Assembly (NCBI GenBank): GCA_038065175.1
Contig: JBBTRN010000015.1
Span: 1 to 19,049 of the forward strand
DNA from: JBBTRN01 sp038065175
Lineage (GTDB): Bacteria; Patescibacteriota; Doudnabacteria; UBA920
Length of the DNA stretch: 19,049 nucleotides
Reading direction: 5' to 3'
Shown: piece after piece, positions 1 to 5,316 of the stretch
Numbering within the stretch: the stretch's first letter is position 1
How the letters are laid out: every line of letters starts with the position of its first letter
Notes under the pieces: model-generated
Database searches by the model: none
Seen by the model: only the letters and a program-made list of their open reading frames with translations
Told to the model about the DNA's origin: nothing
Translations under genes and position numbers: made by a program

Positions 1-18
1 GAATCAGATGAAAGGCGC

Positions 19-95
19 GGCAATCTAAGTAATTTAATAGATTGTTTCGTCGGCCACACTCCCTGCCTCGCCGGCAGGCAGGCTCGCAATGACGA
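19..95. repeat. Partial dispersed palindromic repeat
   Basis: CAATCTA (21-27) faces TAGATTG (38-44), followed by a CCTGCC/GGCAGG hairpin (62-78) and GCTCGCAATGAC. The same word set (CAATCTA, GATTG.TTCGTCG, CGCAATGAC) recurs at 11805-11930, so this is a fragment of a dispersed intergenic repeat. No gene is visible in 1-162. Confidence 0.6.
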
Positions 96-162
96 CAGAA
101 GAGATTGCCATTTTAGCTCTTGAATAAAAGCTAAAATAGGATTACTCGCTACCACTTCAGTA

Positions 163-786
163 CTAAGAATGGCTGTGGTGTTCATGGTGGTGTTCATCGT
201 GCGAATGATCGTGTTCTTCTTTCCTGGCAAACAGCAAATTTACCGCTAACATACTTACAACCAAAGAAATTGCCCAGGCAATGCCTGAAAATTTCAGCAA
301 AGTCATGGTGCGCGACTCCACTTCGCGCAAAGACTTACCCACAAGCACAAAACCGCTTAATTCGCCTGCTTTATATTGCTTAATAATTGCAGCCGATTTT
401 ACTCCCTTTTTCGGCTCCCAGGTAAGCCTATGCTGACCCTTTGCTTTTACAATGTCGAAAACCGCGGACTCGGGCGCGGGGAGTTGCCCGTCCAACTGTC
501 CGGTGCCGGAAACCGCCTTGCCTTGTGAGTCATAAATAATCACGAACGGCGACAGGCTTTTTGCCATATCTGTCGGGTTTAAAGAACTAAAAGCCTCTGG
601 ATCCTGCCCTAAACCCAAAGCTTCGCTTATGCCCTCAATAATTTCGACTTGAGGGTCATTAGCGCCCATCCTAAGCAACTGCTGGCCTACCAAAAAAGCA
701 AAAGCCATTGCCAAAGTTATTAAAACCGCGGTAATCCCAAAAACCTTCCCTGCCTGCCTGGAACCATCAAACAAAATTTTATGCAT
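163..786 (-). CDS. Two-helix membrane protein with sensor-like external domain and His-rich tail
   Basis: A 207-residue protein of no family I can name. A short cytoplasmic N-terminus leads into a membrane helix at about residues 16-38. A loop of about 125 residues follows, expected outside the membrane and containing a PAS/Cache-like run (FVIIYDSQGKAV, then SGFVLVGKSLREVE). A second helix lies at about 166-187, and the last 16 residues are mostly His with Asp, Glu and Ser. The topology is that of a histidine kinase input module without any kinase domain. The His-rich cytoplasmic tail suggests metal binding, which is inference. The start is ATG at 784-786 with no clear Shine-Dalgarno. The gene diverges from the DEAD-box helicase across a 104-bp AT-rich gap. 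Coding is convincing from the clean membrane topology; function is unknown. Confidence 0.8.
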   Translation of the reverse strand: MHKILFDGSRQAGKVFGITAVLITLAMAFAFLVGQQLLRMGANDPQVEIIEGISEALGLGQDPEAFSSLNPTDMAKSLSPFVIIYDSQGKAVSGTGQLDGQLPAPESAVFDIVKAKGQHRLTWEPKKGVKSAAIIKQYKAGELSGFVLVGKSLREVESRTMTLLKFSGIAWAISLVVSMLAVNLLFARKEEHDHSHDEHHHEHHSHS

Positions 787-835
787 TTTATTTGTATTAC
801 TTATTATTGGTTCATAATATCAGATAAATAACATT

Positions 836-864
836 TTGACAAAATAAATGAATTATGATATAAT
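836..864 (+). promoter_or_regulatory. Near-consensus sigma70-type promoter for the helicase
   Basis: TTGACA (836-841) and TATAAT (859-864) are separated by exactly 17 bp, a full consensus match. Transcription should start near 871, giving a leader of about 20 nt before the TTG start at 891. Confidence 0.85.
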
Positions 865-890
865 TTAAATCTAAAAATTATCCTACATTT

Positions 891-2153
891 TTGACAGCAC
901 ATACATCTAATTCAAACTCATTTCATGGACTAGGGATTGCGCCCAGGCTTTTAGAAATTCTCGAACAAAAAGGCTTTAAATCCCCTACGCCCATACAAGT
1001 GCAGGCAATCCCAATAGCCATAGAAGGTAAGGATTTAATGGGCATTGCCCAGACGGGAACCGGCAAAACTTTGGGCTTTGGCGTGCCCATGCTCCAAAGA
1101 ATCGCCCAAAGTAAAACTAAAGGGCTTGTCTTATTGCCAACGCGTGAACTCGCTTTGCAGGTCAACGAAGCCCTGCAGGACATTGGCGGGCGCCTAGGTC
1201 TTAAGACCGCAGTGTTAATCGGTGGGGAAAATATGCACCGCCAGTTAATGTCCTTAAGGCGGGATCCGCACTTGGTCATTGCCACACCAGGAAGGCTAAT
1301 AGACCATTTACAGCAAAAAAATATCGGCTTGAGCAAAGTCGGGATTTTGGTGTTGGATGAAGCCGACCGGATGCTCGATATGGGCTTTGCGCCGCAATTA
1401 AAACAGATCCTCGATCATGTGCCTAAAGAACGGCAGACTATGCTTTTTTCCGCGACCATGCCTCCGGAAATAATTTCTATGGCTAAAAATTACATGAAAC
1501 TGCCCGTGCGCGTGGAAGTCGCGCCCCAAGGCACGACTGTCAGCAAAGTCACCCAGGAAATAATTTTTGTTGACCGCGCCGGAAAAATGGAGCAATTACA
1601 AAAAACTTTAGGCGAATACAAAGGAAGTACACTGGTTTTTACCCGCACCAAGCACGGCGCGAAAAAAATCGCGCACGCGGTGCGCAATATGGGCCACACT
1701 GCTTCGGAGATCCATTCCAACCGCTCTTTGAACCAGCGCCTAGAGGCTCTAAAAGGCTTTAAATTAGGCAAGTACAGAATTTTGGTGGCAACAGACATTG
1801 CCGCGCGCGGTATTGATGTAATCGGAATAGAACTGGTTTTAAATTATGATTTACCTGAAAACCCCTCGGACTATGTGCATAGAATAGGGCGCACTGCCAG
1901 GGCAGGCGAAACCGGGCACGCGATTTCCCTTGCCACGCCTGACCAAAAAAGGGATGTAAGGGATATAGAAAGGTTAATAAAGATACAATTGCCAATCACA
2001 CACGCGACCAGCTCTAAAGCTGGCCTAATGGAGCATGAGCCCGCTATTCGCCCATTCCGGCGCCGCTCTCCCAACCCCTTTAGCCGGCCGCACCGACCAA
2101 GCCAGTTTTCCGGACCAAGGTTCGGCAAAAATTTTTCCAGACGGTCGAGATAA
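891..2153 (+). CDS. DEAD-box ATP-dependent RNA helicase, RhlE-like
   Basis: A 420-residue helicase that should unwind or remodel RNA with ATP in the cytoplasm, for example in ribosome assembly or mRNA turnover. All core motifs are present in order: Q-motif region (GFKSPTPIQ), motif I AQTGTGKT, Ia PTRELALQ, Ib TPGR, II DEAD, III SAT, IV region LVFTRTKHGAKK, V ATDIAARGID and VI HRIGRTARAG. The last 40 residues are a basic Arg/Pro/Ser/Phe-rich tail typical of RhlE-type proteins and likely to bind RNA. The start is inferred to be TTG at 891: an in-frame stop lies at 861-863 inside the promoter, no ATG precedes the Q-motif, and there is no Shine-Dalgarno. A dedicated promoter and terminator make it a single-gene unit. 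The subfamily assignment is less certain than the helicase call. Confidence 0.95.
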   Translation: MTAHTSNSNSFHGLGIAPRLLEILEQKGFKSPTPIQVQAIPIAIEGKDLMGIAQTGTGKTLGFGVPMLQRIAQSKTKGLVLLPTRELALQVNEALQDIGGRLGLKTAVLIGGENMHRQLMSLRRDPHLVIATPGRLIDHLQQKNIGLSKVGILVLDEADRMLDMGFAPQLKQILDHVPKERQTMLFSATMPPEIISMAKNYMKLPVRVEVAPQGTTVSKVTQEIIFVDRAGKMEQLQKTLGEYKGSTLVFTRTKHGAKKIAHAVRNMGHTASEIHSNRSLNQRLEALKGFKLGKYRILVATDIAARGIDVIGIELVLNYDLPENPSDYVHRIGRTARAGETGHAISLATPDQKRDVRDIERLIKIQLPITHATSSKAGLMEHEPAIRPFRRRSPNPFSRPHRPSQFSGPRFGKNFSRRSR

Positions 2154-2156
2154 TCT

Positions 2157-2185
2157 AAAACCCATCTGCAAAGGTGGGTTTTTAA
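2157..2185 (+). terminator. Intrinsic terminator of the DEAD-box helicase
   Basis: AAAACCCA and TGGGTTTT pair around a short loop and run into TTTTT, starting 4 bp after the helicase stop codon. Confidence 0.75.
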
Positions 2186-2199
2186 GTTAAATCTTTTAG

Positions 2200-2243
2200 A
2201 ATCCTTTTGCATCAATGTACTAGTACATTGATGCAAAAGGATT
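2200..2243. repeat. Perfect 44-bp palindrome without spacer
   Basis: Two 22-base arms meet at ACTAGT with no loop and no mismatch. It lies between convergent genes, and its right edge touches the stop codon (2243-2245) of the minus-strand membrane protein gene. It could be a bidirectional terminator-like hairpin, a protein site, or an assembly fold-back. Confidence 0.9.
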
Positions 2244-2557
2244 TAGCCGCCACCATACAAAAACTTCTTAAACTTCGTAAAAAACGAGCCAAAGCGCTTC
2301 TGTTCGTAGACTGTGCGCCACCAAAATCGCCCCTGGAAATAACCGAACAAGACGCCGCCAATAAAGGTGAACCCGGAAAAAATCTTGTGGATGGTAAACC
2401 AATCTGCCCAGCTAAACCCAAGAGAATACTTTGGAAAATTCGAAATTAAACCTTTAATGTACCAAATCTCCAAAAACCCGTGGATTAACAATCCAAGCAA
2501 AAACCCTAAAAAAATAAACAACGCAATATATATTTTTCTTTTGGTTTGATTATTCAT
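2243..2557 (-). CDS. Small two-helix membrane protein of unknown function
   Basis: A 104-residue protein with hydrophobic helices at about residues 9-30 and 57-75, separated by an aromatic stretch (WYIKGLISNFPKYSLGFSWA), and a basic C-terminus. I do not recognise a named family; proteins with this pattern are common as hypotheticals in Patescibacteria drafts, from memory only. Its ATG overlaps the stop codon of the upstream PIN gene as ATGA (2554-2557), so the two are translationally coupled and share a transcript with the AbrB-like antitoxin. Its role in that operon is unclear. The stop codon abuts the 44-bp palindrome, which may end the transcript. Confidence 0.75.
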   Translation of the reverse strand: MNNQTKRKIYIALFIFLGFLLGLLIHGFLEIWYIKGLISNFPKYSLGFSWADWFTIHKIFSGFTFIGGVLFGYFQGRFWWRTVYEQKRFGSFFTKFKKFLYGGG

Positions 2558-2973
2558 TTAATTGCATAATTTTTCAAAAACTCCGCCGGTGAAAGAATCG
2601 TAATACTCCTAAAACTCTCCAACTGTAAAAGATGATTATCGCCGGTTATTACAAAGTCAACTCTGGCCTCCAAGGCTGTTTCCAAGATTCGGCTATCGCT
2701 TTGGTCTTTAGGAACAATCGAAAGTCTAACTTCGGGATAAACAATTTCCGATGATGCAATAAGCTTATCCAAAAGCTCAACTATTGGGATGTTCATTTTT
2801 TGTGACTGCTTGATAATTTTACCATAACCAACTACCCGGAACAATTCCTCAATTGTCGAGGGTGAAAAACATAGAACAACTTTACGCCTGTTGACCAAAA
2901 CAAAAAGCCGCTCTAAGGCACCGCCCCAAAGCAGCATTGAGACTATTACATTCGTGTCGGCTACAACGCGCAT
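2554..2973 (-). CDS. PIN-domain ribonuclease toxin (toxin-antitoxin system)
   Basis: A 139-residue protein of the usual length for a single PIN domain. The N-terminus MRVVADTNVIVS carries the first catalytic Asp. A mid-protein acidic residue falls in STIEELFRV, and the C-terminal acidic cluster appears as DQSDSRILETAL and VITGDNHLL, as expected for a Mg-dependent RNase active site. It best fits the putative PIN toxin group (COG1569-like). The antitoxin gene ends one base upstream (stop 2975-2977, start 2971-2973), and the downstream membrane gene overlaps by 4 bp, so this is the middle gene of a tight operon. By analogy with the family it should cleave RNA when freed from its antitoxin. Confidence 0.88.
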   Translation of the reverse strand: MRVVADTNVIVSMLLWGGALERLFVLVNRRKVVLCFSPSTIEELFRVVGYGKIIKQSQKMNIPIVELLDKLIASSEIVYPEVRLSIVPKDQSDSRILETALEARVDFVITGDNHLLQLESFRSITILSPAEFLKNYAIK

Positions 2974-2974
2974 T

Positions 2975-3193
2975 TTATTTTGCCAAGGCTTTTTTTAGTG
3001 TAGCTTTGCTTATTTTTTTACCCAACCCGCGCATAGCCGCAACTTGCGATTTGGAAAATATATCTCCGCTTTTTTTCAGTTTTGTAATGGTTGCTGTATT
3101 GCCAGTCACGCGCAAGAGTACCCTGCTGCCTTTCCAGGTTTTAGGCAAAGTTATGGTATCGCTCTTCAGTTTGGTAATAACTGCTTCGGTCAT
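2975..3193 (-). CDS. AbrB-like (swapped-hairpin) antitoxin
   Basis: A 72-residue protein. Residues 9-40 (SDTITLPKTWKGSRVLLRV, then TGNTATITKL) have the alternating beta pattern and central Lys/Trp-Lys-Gly of SpoVT/AbrB DNA-binding domains. The Lys-rich C-terminus (LGKKISKATLKKALAK) would bind and neutralise the toxin. It lies one base upstream of the PIN gene, the usual antitoxin-first order, so it probably represses its own promoter alone or in complex with the toxin. ATG at 3191-3193 coincides with the predicted transcript start, which suggests leaderless translation. Call made on fold pattern and context. Confidence 0.78.
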   Translation of the reverse strand: MTEAVITKLKSDTITLPKTWKGSRVLLRVTGNTATITKLKKSGDIFSKSQVAAMRGLGKKISKATLKKALAK

Positions 3194-3199
3194 ACTGAA

Positions 3200-3229
3200 A
3201 TAATAGCATATTTATTCCGTGAGTAGCAA
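3200..3229 (-). promoter_or_regulatory. Promoter of the antitoxin-PIN-membrane protein operon
   Basis: Read on the minus strand, TTGCTA (3229-3224) and TATTAT (3205-3200) are 18 bp apart. The predicted start is at about 3193, the A of the antitoxin ATG, implying a leaderless mRNA. Confidence 0.5.
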
Positions 3230-3252
3230 TTCAGCTTTTGCTTTTTAGTGTT

Positions 3253-3281
3253 TTGCTTTTTAGTTAAAATATGGCTATAAT
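3253..3281 (+). promoter_or_regulatory. Promoter of the tRNA-Gln / GIY-YIG locus
   Basis: TTGCTT (3253-3258) and TATAAT (3276-3281) are 17 bp apart. The predicted start near 3288 is about 17 bases before the first tRNA-Gln 5' end at 3305. This looks like the original tRNA promoter, now separated from the intact tRNA by the GIY-YIG units. Confidence 0.65.
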
Positions 3282-3304
3282 ATACAAGATTTTCCGAAAG
3301 CTAT

Positions 3305-3324
3305 TGGGGCGTAGCCAAGCGGTA
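3305..3324 (+). pseudogene. 5' fragment of tRNA-Gln, first copy
   Basis: Twenty bases identical to positions 1-20 of the intact tRNA-Gln (4072-4091): acceptor strand TGGGGCG, TA, and the D-arm up to CGGTA. At that point the palindrome replaces the rest. The same fragment recurs at 3611-3630 (running to the assembly gap) and 3766-3785. These fragments cannot make tRNA. Confidence 0.85.
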
Positions 3325-3353
3325 CCCGCCTGAGGCGGGTTGAAGGAAAATTC

Positions 3354-3602
3354 ATGTGGTATGTATATATTTTACAAAGTTTGAAGAACTCCTTTTATTA
3401 CGTTGGTTTTACTAATGACCCGGAAAGAAGAATTTTTGAACATAATAGTAGTTTAAAGAAAAACTCCTTCACTTATAAAAATCGACCCTATAAAATGGTA
3501 CATTTGGAAAAATATCACTCTAAAATCCAGGCGATGCTTAGAGAAAAGTTTTTAAAAACCGGGAAAGGCCGTGAGGAAATAAAGAAATTATCATCTGATT
3601 AA
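3354..3602 (+). CDS. GIY-YIG nuclease domain protein, copy 1
   Basis: An 82-residue single-domain GIY-YIG protein, the length of the small YhbQ/UvrC-N-like family. The GIY part is YVYILQS (residues 3-9) and the YIG part YYVGFTND (15-22). The catalytic-type Arg lies in PERRIFEHN and the metal-binding Glu in AMLREKFLKTGKGRE. It may nick or cut DNA, or act on branched substrates; small stand-alone members have no settled role. A Shine-Dalgarno-like AAGGAA (3343-3348) lies 5 nt before the ATG, and it is formed where the tRNA-derived TTGAAG joins GAAAA. It would be transcribed from the tRNA-Gln promoter. A perfect copy lies at 3815-4063. Confidence 0.92.
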   Translation: MWYVYILQSLKNSFYYVGFTNDPERRIFEHNSSLKKNSFTYKNRPYKMVHLEKYHSKIQAMLREKFLKTGKGREEIKKLSSD

Positions 3603-3659
3603 CAAATGATTGGGGCGTAGCCAAGCGGTACCCGCCTGAGGCGGGTTGAAGGAAAATTC

Positions 3660-3663
3660 ATGT
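3660..3663 (+). other. Start codon of a GIY-YIG copy cut by the assembly gap
   Basis: A further unit start at 3609 reaches the ATG at 3660-3662 with the same leader as the other copies, then the sequence is lost in N. Only the start is visible. Confidence 0.7.
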
Positions 3664-3763
3664 NNNNNNNNNNNNNNNNNNNNNNNNNNNNNNNNNNNNN
3701 NNNNNNNNNNNNNNNNNNNNNNNNNNNNNNNNNNNNNNNNNNNNNNNNNNNNNNNNNNNNNNN
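3664..3763. other. Assembly gap of exactly 100 N
   Basis: One hundred N. The 55 bases before the gap (3609-3663) equal the 55 bases after it (3764-3818), the pattern of two contigs sharing a k-mer overlap inside an unresolved tandem repeat. The gap length is therefore a placeholder and says nothing about real distance. Confidence 0.9.
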
Positions 3764-3814
3764 ATTGGGGCGTAGCCAAGCGGTACCCGCCTGAGGCGGG
3801 TTGAAGGAAAATTC

Positions 3815-4063
3815 ATGTGGTATGTATATATTTTACAAAGTTTGAAGAACTCCTTTTATTACGTTGGTTTTACTAATGACCCGGAAAGAAGAATTTTTGA
3901 ACATAATAGTAGTTTAAAGAAAAACTCCTTCACTTATAAAAATCGACCCTATAAAATGGTACATTTGGAAAAATATCACTCTAAAATCCAGGCGATGCTT
4001 AGAGAAAAGTTTTTAAAAACCGGGAAAGGCCGTGAGGAAATAAAGAAATTATCATCTGATTAA
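3815..4063 (+). CDS. GIY-YIG nuclease domain protein, copy 2
   Basis: The protein is identical over all 82 residues to the copy at 3354-3602, and the DNA appears identical including leader and tail. It has the same motifs (YVYILQS, YYVGFTND, ERRIFEHN, LREKF). The stop codon lies 8 bases before the intact tRNA-Gln, so a transcript from the upstream promoter would carry GIY-YIG and tRNA together. The sequence identity of the copies means recent duplication, ongoing gene conversion, or one real copy represented twice across the gap. Confidence 0.88.
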   Translation: MWYVYILQSLKNSFYYVGFTNDPERRIFEHNSSLKKNSFTYKNRPYKMVHLEKYHSKIQAMLREKFLKTGKGREEIKKLSSD

Positions 4064-4071
4064 CAAATGAT

Positions 4072-4146
4072 TGGGGCGTAGCCAAGCGGTAAGGCAGGGG
4101 CCTTTGAAGCCCCCATTCGTAGGTTCGATCCCTACCGCCCCAGCCA
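4072..4146 (+). tRNA. tRNA-Gln (anticodon TTG)
   Basis: A complete cloverleaf with a 7-bp acceptor stem TGGGGCG/CGCCCCA, D-arm GCC...GGC, anticodon stem GGGGC/GCCCC with loop CTTTGAA (anticodon TTG at 4104-4106), T-arm GTAGG-TTCGATC-CCTAC, discriminator G and encoded CCA. The weak U1-A72 pair and G73 are typical of glutamine tRNA. It reads CAA, and CAG by wobble. It closes the GIY-YIG tandem array and lies about 790 bp from the promoter that should have driven it. Confidence 0.95.
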
Positions 4147-4174
4147 TTTGTTAAACGATCATTAGTGAAGACAT

Positions 4175-4237
4175 CGGTACCCGCCTGAGGCGGGTTGAAG
4201 CCCCCATTCGTAGGTTCGATCCCTACCGCCCCAGCCA
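4175..4237 (+). pseudogene. tRNA-Gln 3' half behind the same palindrome
   Basis: CGGTA, the ACCCGCCTGAGGCGGGT palindrome and TTGAAG are followed by 42 bases (4196-4237) identical to the last 42 bases of the intact tRNA-Gln, from the anticodon loop through CCA. The acceptor 5' strand, most of the D-arm and the 5' side of the anticodon arm are absent. It complements the 5' fragments in the array: together they describe one tRNA copy whose middle was replaced by the palindrome. Confidence 0.8.
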
Positions 4238-4294
4238 CCAGAAAAAATTTATGATCAAGTGAGTCGCCTCATCGGCGACTCGCCGAAAAGGCGG

Positions 4295-4415
4295 GGCAGG
4301 GGTCTTTGCTGGTCCGCCGAAATCTTGATAAAGGTGGAGAGGCGCCATTCGAAGGCTTGTCCCGTAGAGATGCGAAGCATATTCTACCGGGATTCGGATC
4401 CTTCCACCCCAGCCA
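4295..4415 (+). pseudogene. Decayed tRNA-Gln-like sequence with inserted hairpins
   Basis: GGCAGGGGTCTTTG (4295-4308) matches 13 of 14 bases of the tRNA-Gln D/anticodon region. CCATTCGAAGG (4345-4355) resembles CCATTCGTAGG, and the end CCACCCCAGCCA resembles the acceptor 3' strand plus CCA. The matches appear in tRNA order but are separated by extra hairpins, including ATGC-GAA-GCAT inside CCCGTAGA/TCTACCGGG. GGTGGA and TCCACC could close the whole. A structured RNA cannot be excluded. Confidence 0.45.
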
Positions 4416-4456
4416 TATACTTTTAGTACCTCGGGTGGCCTATATGCATAATAGTT

Positions 4457-4921
4457 ATGAACTATAAGAAGCTACTTTTCCAAATTGATAAAAAACCTCG
4501 AGTCCATGGATATGTATCTTCTTTTACAAAAACCAAGCTAAGCTCGATTCATGGCTTGGGTTTATTTGCTAAGCGAAGCATTAAAAAAGATACAGTCGTA
4601 GCAGTTTGGGGAGGTCGGGTAACTACAAAAAATGAGGTTGAACAACTACCTAAAGATATCGCGTATAATTATGCTTTGAAATTATACCCTGGCTTTTATC
4701 TAGCTGAAACTAGTCTGTCGGAATTAGACTCATCTGACTTTATTAACCATTCTTGTGCCCCTAATTGCAAAATAGTAAATAAATTTGTAATGATCACCGA
4801 CAAGGATATTCCACAAGGACAGGAACTAACAGCAGACTTTTTTAATCACAAAAATAAAGGCCAAAAATTTATTTGTAATTGCAAAGCCAAGAATTGTAAA
4901 AAAACTGTATATTATGATTGA
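4457..4921 (+). CDS. SET-domain protein lysine methyltransferase
   Basis: A 154-residue stand-alone SET domain that should transfer a methyl group from S-adenosylmethionine to a lysine side chain. Seen in order: the SET-N start STKL-like segment KLSSIHGLGLFAKRSI (residues 27-42), the WGG turn (51-53), the cofactor and knot motif DFINHSCAPNCKI, the second knot strand IPQGQELTADF (GEELxxDY-like), and a post-SET Cys cluster CNCKAKNC that with the NHSC cysteine can bind zinc. Bacterial members are scattered and often acquired by transfer; the substrate is unknown. It stands alone just after the tRNA debris, with no clear Shine-Dalgarno, and is followed by a strong hairpin terminator at 5037. Confidence 0.92.
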   Translation: MNYKKLLFQIDKKPRVHGYVSSFTKTKLSSIHGLGLFAKRSIKKDTVVAVWGGRVTTKNEVEQLPKDIAYNYALKLYPGFYLAETSLSELDSSDFINHSCAPNCKIVNKFVMITDKDIPQGQELTADFFNHKNKGQKFICNCKAKNCKKTVYYD

Positions 4922-5036
4922 TTTGACTCCGACCGAGGCGCGTCAACAGGCCTCTGGAAAAACCTTCCAAAAATCCCTAAAATATCCCTAAAGGTTTGGT
5001 TCTAAACCGAGCCGCACAACCAATAAATACTTTACC

Positions 5037-5071
5037 AAAATAAAAGACTCATTGTATGAGTCTTTTATTTT
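5037..5071. terminator. Strong bidirectional intrinsic terminator
   Basis: A perfect 16-bp stem (5037-5052 with 5056-5071) has a 3-nt loop TGT, an A-rich 5' side and T-rich 3' side, so it works on either strand. It lies about 115 bp after the SET gene; the 4922-5036 stretch shows no gene. Confidence 0.75.
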
Positions 5072-5085
5072 GTATAATTGAAAAT

Positions 5086-5160
5086 CTACTCTACAATCAA
5101 CTTCCTTTTCATCCCCATCTCCCTATATTTTTCCACAAAACAATAAAATTCAAAAATGGG
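5086..5160 (-). pseudogene. Cupredoxin C-terminal relic
   Basis: Minus-strand codons at 5086-5154 read FEFYCFVEKYREMGMKRKL then IVE and stop, against FEFYCSVGKHREMGMKGNL plus IVE in the intact cupredoxin at 7068. Only about the last 22 codons remain, and a stop lies just upstream in frame. Of the copper ligands, Cys and Met survive but the His is now Tyr. It is a decayed partial copy that can bind no type 1 copper. Confidence 0.85.
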
Positions 5161-5190
5161 TAGAAACACTTAAAACAGCAGTACCCAAAT

Positions 5191-5226
5191 AAACATTCCG
5201 ATATTCTGCAGAATATCGGAATGTTT
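5191..5226. repeat. Perfect 36-bp palindrome without spacer
   Basis: Two 18-base arms meet at CTGCAG with no mismatch and no loop. It lies between the cupredoxin relic and the XRE pseudogene. Same design as the palindromes at 2200-2243 and 9244-9287 but unrelated in sequence. Confidence 0.9.
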
Positions 5227-5316
5227 TAATGGAAAGAAAATTTTTGGTTTTGCTTCGCCACTATTGAATTATATTTCAAGATTGTTTGGAAATGCAATAT
5301 TTTGTATGTTATTATT

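Larger units (their letters stand above)
3303..4069 (+). repeat. Tandem array of a 306-bp GIY-YIG / tRNA-5'-half unit
   Basis: Unit starts at 3303, 3609 and 3764; 3303 to 3609 and 3764 to 4070 are both exactly 306 bp. Each unit consists of a 22-bp start containing the first 20 nt of tRNA-Gln, a 17-bp palindrome ACCCGCCTGAGGCGGGT, a TTGAAGGAAAATTC ribosome-binding stretch, the 82-codon GIY-YIG gene, and a short tail. The two complete copies appear identical in sequence. The middle copy is cut by the N gap after 55 bases. The final unit start (4070) runs into the intact tRNA instead of the palindrome. True copy number is unknown. Confidence 0.85.

Noticed and set aside
2207..2549. Plus-strand frames of 80 and 60 residues beginning in the 44-bp palindrome
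   Set aside because: Antisense to the two-helix membrane protein; no motifs or start signals.
3591..3779. Minus-strand frame crossing the N gap
   Set aside because: Made of N and antisense tRNA; not a gene.
3303..4069. CRISPR array
   Set aside because: The repeat unit is 306 bp with an identical coding sequence in each copy; there are no short variable spacers.
3305..4091. Group I intron with homing endonuclease in tRNA-Gln
   Set aside because: The break is in the D-loop, not the anticodon loop, the 3' half does not follow the GIY-YIG gene directly, and the 306-bp unit has no room for an intron core.
3999..4238. Minus-strand reading frame of 79 residues with AVGIEPTN and GGRDRTYEWGLQRPLPYRLATPQ-type sequence
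   Set aside because: It is the antisense of the tRNA-Gln and its 3' half copy; this kind of translation is a well-known false protein.
4295..4415. Functional tRNA or tmRNA ending in GCCA
   Set aside because: No cloverleaf or tmRNA features can be drawn; similarity to tRNA-Gln pieces in order favours a decayed copy.
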